Source: Xestospongia muta | Taxonomy: Eukaryota; Porifera; Demospongiae; Haplosclerida; Petrosiidae | Direction of reading: 5' to 3' | NCBI GenBank assembly: GCA_963693285.1 | Contig: OY848918.1 | Span: 8,001,156 to 8,065,155, forward strand | DNA length: 64,000 nucleotides | Shown here: piece by piece, positions 60,638-64,000 of the stretch | How the letters are laid out: each line of letters opens with the position of its first letter | Position numbering within the stretch: position 1 is the first letter of the stretch | Position numbers and translations under genes: made by a program | Notes under the pieces: model-generated | Told to the model about the DNA's origin: nothing | Databases searched by the model: none | What the model saw: the letters and a program-made list of their open reading frames with translations, nothing else

Positions 60638-63636
60638 ATGGATAAGTGTGCAGCAACATATTTGATTTTTCTTCTCTTACTTACCATAAGTGAGTTAATA
60701 TATTATAACACAATATTTGTAGTTTATTTCTTATAGTGAACATAGAAGCTTCAGTTACAAGTCTAGACTGCAATCATGGAGTATGTCCTCAGACACAAGG
60801 AGCAGTCACTTGTATAATAACAGGCAGTCAAGCATCTTGGTATTCTCCTCCATTAGATTACATAGCTACAGTAAGTTTTAACCAAGTAAAAACTAATGGT
60901 AATACTGAGTTTACTGCTGCTCTTGTGAGCAATAATTCTGGACTAACAACTAATTTAAGTTTTAATGCCACTACTGATAAGAATGGAACACAAGTCAAGT
61001 GTGTTGATGACATTGACAGAAATTTAAACTCAATGATTTGTACTATTATGATATCAGGTATGTCACTAATAGTATCATATATAACTAACATGTACTATCA
61101 TTATAAGGTCCTCCAAGTGATACTCCAACAGGACTGGGTTTGACAGCTCTCACAAACACTTCAGTCACTCTCTACTGGTCACCTCTTACTCTTCATCCTA
61201 ATTGTATAGTTAACTACACTGTTGAGATCAGGACAACCAGTGATAATACATTGATCAGTAGTCTTGGTACTGGTAGTAATATCACCAGTATTAATGTATC
61301 TACTGGTCTTTCTCAGTCAGTAGAGTATCAGTACAGAGTAGTAGGGTCTGACACTATCAATAGATTAGGGCCCTATAGTCAATATATAAACTTTACTCTG
61401 GATGGTAAGAACTAAATTATTATAACTTTTTATGCAGTGCTAATTTTTATTAGTTCTACAGGCTGTGCCACTAATCACTTATAATATTACAAAGAATACA
61501 GAGAAATACAGTATTGTTCTAAATTGGGAGGTATTTATTATTGGTCATAATGTTGTTAATCTAGTTTCATTTAGTCACCTCCTCTCTCCTCTTGTCCTCC
61601 TCTCTTGTACTACAAAGTCTATCACAATATATCAAGTTCACTAACTGTTAATATAACTACTATTACTAACATTACATTGACTGGAGTACTAGCTGGATAT
61701 ACCTACATTATAACAGTTATACCAGTTAATATACTAGGAGATGGATACCCTAATAAGACTATAGGTTATTTAAATATTATTATAAAATGTGTTATATTTA
61801 CTTCTCATACAGTTATCATTCCAAAAGAAATAATAATTATTAGTACTAGTGTTATAACAACATCATCTCAATATCACAGTAAGAGTGTTTAATATAAAAA
61901 TATTATTTTAATTTAAACAATCAATTATTTAACATCAATAATATTATTAGGTGTACTTAGTACATTGTCTACAACTGTAGTCATGACAAGTGATACATCA
62001 AATATTAGTAAGTGTACAATAATGTATTAAATGTTACTGTCATAATTAACTTGTGATGGAGTATAGAAAATACAAGTACTTCAATGTTTTTATCACAAGT
62101 TATATCTGAGACAATTACTGCATCTTCAAACTTAGCTAGTAGGTTCATAGCAAATTAAATATTAATTGTACATATAATGATTATATAATTTATAGTAGTT
62201 CATATATCAAGTTCTATCTATAGCTTTTTAAGTTCATTTCTTATTAATTATTAATTTAATTATTATAATAAAAATAAATATTTCTACTCTGACAGTCACT
62301 ACTACATCATCATCAACATCATCTACTGGAATATATTATGTTATTGGGACTGTTGGAGGTATTATTGTTTTCATACTAATTGTTGTAGTACTAGTTCTAA
62401 CTGTTTGTATAATGATTAGAAGACAAAATAAAAGTTAGGCTCTCTTGTAATTTCTTGATGCTTTAAAACTCTCAATATAGCCAACAAACCAAGTGGTAGT
62501 CCATTAACTGTTTCTCTGAGGTAAACTAATACAGTCATATAATGTGTTAACAGTTCAATGATCATACTTTAGAAGTATCAAAGACAATAACATAGAAGAG
62601 GTATAATATTGTCACTTACATGTACAAAGCTAAGAACAGGAATCAAATTTCAAATCCTATACAATACCTACACAATAAATTAAATATGACATTTATTTGA
62701 TGTCAAAATGAGCATTAAACTCACCATTAGTTGTAACACATTCAAGTCAATCTAATGTCAGGAGTTAGTCATCATTCCTTTATATTAGACGTTAATAGTC
62801 ATATCTGATGTTTATTAATTCTGTTATAGATATCATCAAATCCTGTTTATGCAGAAGTAAACAAGAAATTAAAACCTTTATCTCTACAACATGATGATGT
62901 CCCTCCTCCCATATCACCTTACTTAGTTGATAATGACCAACCACCTCCTATACCTCTGTTTCATAGTAGAGATGAACCTCCTGTACCACCTTATAGTGAA
63001 TCTTTGACAACACATTACTCTGAAGTCAAGAAAAAGCATGTGGCACCTCATGTATTACCTCATAATAGTACAGCAGCTAAAGGAGATTATTCAGTATTAA
63101 ATAGAGATGATATACCTCATGTACCACTACATAATGTGACAGCTGGAGGAGACTACTCTGTCATAAGTAGAGATGATATACCTTATGGTAAAGCAGCTGG
63201 AGGTGTCTATTCTGTCTTGAAGAGAGAAGAGAGAGAGGTTAGTTAAACATAGGTAGTCTAATTTACAATATTATTATAGAGCGGAGAAAATAATTCTCAG
63301 TTACAACAGACTGGTTTGTATTCAACTCTAAATGATGAAGTATGAGATAATACAGTCAACTATATCATAAAAACTCACATCATATTAGATCAACAAACCA
63401 GCTGGAACTATGCCAAAAGGAGCTGGAAATATAGCATATGATGAATTAGACAATGTTCCTAAGAACATACCAATGACACCTCCTACATCAAATTTAAAGC
63501 AGTCTGTTATCTACTCTGATATCAAGGTGCCAACTGATTCTAGTAAGGTATGATATATTATGATATATGGTATAATTATCATTCTCTTTTTAATCTCTTA
63601 CAGAGGTTCTCTACAAGTGAGGACAATCAACAATAG
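60638..63636 (+). CDS. Receptor A5: intact Ig-FN3-FN3-TM receptor with ITIM-like tail
   Basis: Fifteen exons: 60638-60689 (signal peptide MDKCAATYLIFLLLLTI), 60746-61057 (Ig), 61108-61404 (FN3-1), 61454-61530 and 61575-61764 (FN3-2), 61813-61878, 61951-62007 and 62067-62138 (stalk), 62296-62433 (TM, about residues 388-412), 62481-62520, 62573-62600, 62830-63237, 63280-63339, 63389-63547 and 63604-63636. Total 1989 nt, 662 aa, every phase consistent and no internal stop. The Ig domain has five Cys and the C-strand Trp (SWYSPP). The ~250-residue tail has YAEV, YSEV, three YSV(L/I) motifs, LYSTL, IAYDEL (Tyr codon 63437) and VIYSDI (Tyr codon 63512), plus QPPPIPL and PPVPPY. The last two tyrosine motifs fit the ITIM pattern. 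Best model of the family; ligand and partner unknown. Confidence 0.9.
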
Positions 63637-64000
63637 TAACATCCTCCGTACATCACCTGTAAAATGATAACAATATATTTTTAACTTACTGCTGACTTGT
63701 ATAATGTTATAATGTGTTACTTTTTAGTTCATTATTTTATTGTGTCATCACAATATACATGTACATGTATATGTATATAACCACATACATAGAATACAGA
63801 TTAATACATTGATTATATTTAATGTTCACTAATTTCATATTACTGAATACAATATCAAAATGAGCTATCAACTTACATTCTTATTATTCACATAATGATG
63901 TATATCAAGTTTAGATGATAACTTGACAGCTGTTTGTACTAAATAAAGTATGATATACTGTTGTAGTAAATATTACTATATACCAGTATATAATACACTA
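63637..64000. other. Non-coding 3' flank of A5
   Basis: Same flank as after A1, including a 'tacatgtacatgtatatgta' palindrome (about 63758-63775) and the start of the TAATACACTA minisatellite at the window edge. The next gene expected from the cassette order would be a class B gene beyond 64000. Confidence 0.5.

Overview
The window looks like nuclear DNA of an early-branching animal. It is very AT-rich and has no bacterial-style operons. Genes are split into many small exons by short GT-AG introns, often 46-56 nt. Extracellular domains sit on phase-1 exons, as in animal receptors. The short introns, the sponge-like Ig domains (a 'NGTxVxC' F strand instead of DxGxYxC) and the many 'acatgtacatgta' tracts point to a demosponge, Amphimedon-like; this is an inference, not a proof. 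The standard genetic code fits.

The window is dominated by one tandemly duplicated family of type I receptors built as signal peptide - one Ig-like domain - FN3 - FN3 - Ser/Thr stalk - transmembrane (TM) helix - tyrosine-motif tail. I name three classes. Class A (+ strand) has a long tail of about 250 residues with many SH2-type tyrosine motifs, proline-rich patches and a terminal pair of ITIM-like motifs 25 residues apart. Class B (+ strand) has a different Ig exon and a short tail with two tyrosine motifs. Class C (- strand) has its own Ig and FN3 exons and a B-like TM/tail exon. They recur as a cassette A(+) - B(+) - hAT-transposase remnant - C(-): A2 9.2 kb/B1 12.4/C1 16.9; A3 24.3/B2 28.5/C2 33; A4 43.1/B3 47.6/C3 51.7. 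A1 (0.5 kb) and A5 (60.6 kb) belong to flanking units. My exon models give complete frames for A5 (662 aa), A3 (660 aa), B1 (444 aa) and B3 (441 aa, both with one cassette exon skipped), and C2 (373 aa, with its TM/tail exon replaced by a short hydrophobic end). A1, A2, B2, C1, C3 and C4 are broken or partial. A4 is nearly intact. Many single-exon relics lie between the units.

Between C1 and A3 (about 18.3-22.9 kb) lies an island found in no other unit: an orphan FN3 exon, a repeat-rich C-tract region, a broken AT-hook/PHD-finger gene, three copies of a 14-bp palindrome at exact 36-bp spacing, a small three-exon TM protein, an intronless secreted protein that looks like a divergent single Ig domain of the same style, and a MITE-like inverted repeat.

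Remaining space holds flanks duplicated with the genes: a ~350-bp dispersed repeat ending in a 'taattataacatgtggtctg' block, AT/AC/TTA microsatellites, TAATACACTATA minisatellites and 'tacatgta' palindromes. Read together, the locus looks like a rapidly evolving array of paired cell-surface receptors (long inhibitory-type tail, short tail, tail-less or secreted forms), as expected of an immune or allorecognition cluster. The architecture is read from sequence; the role is inference.
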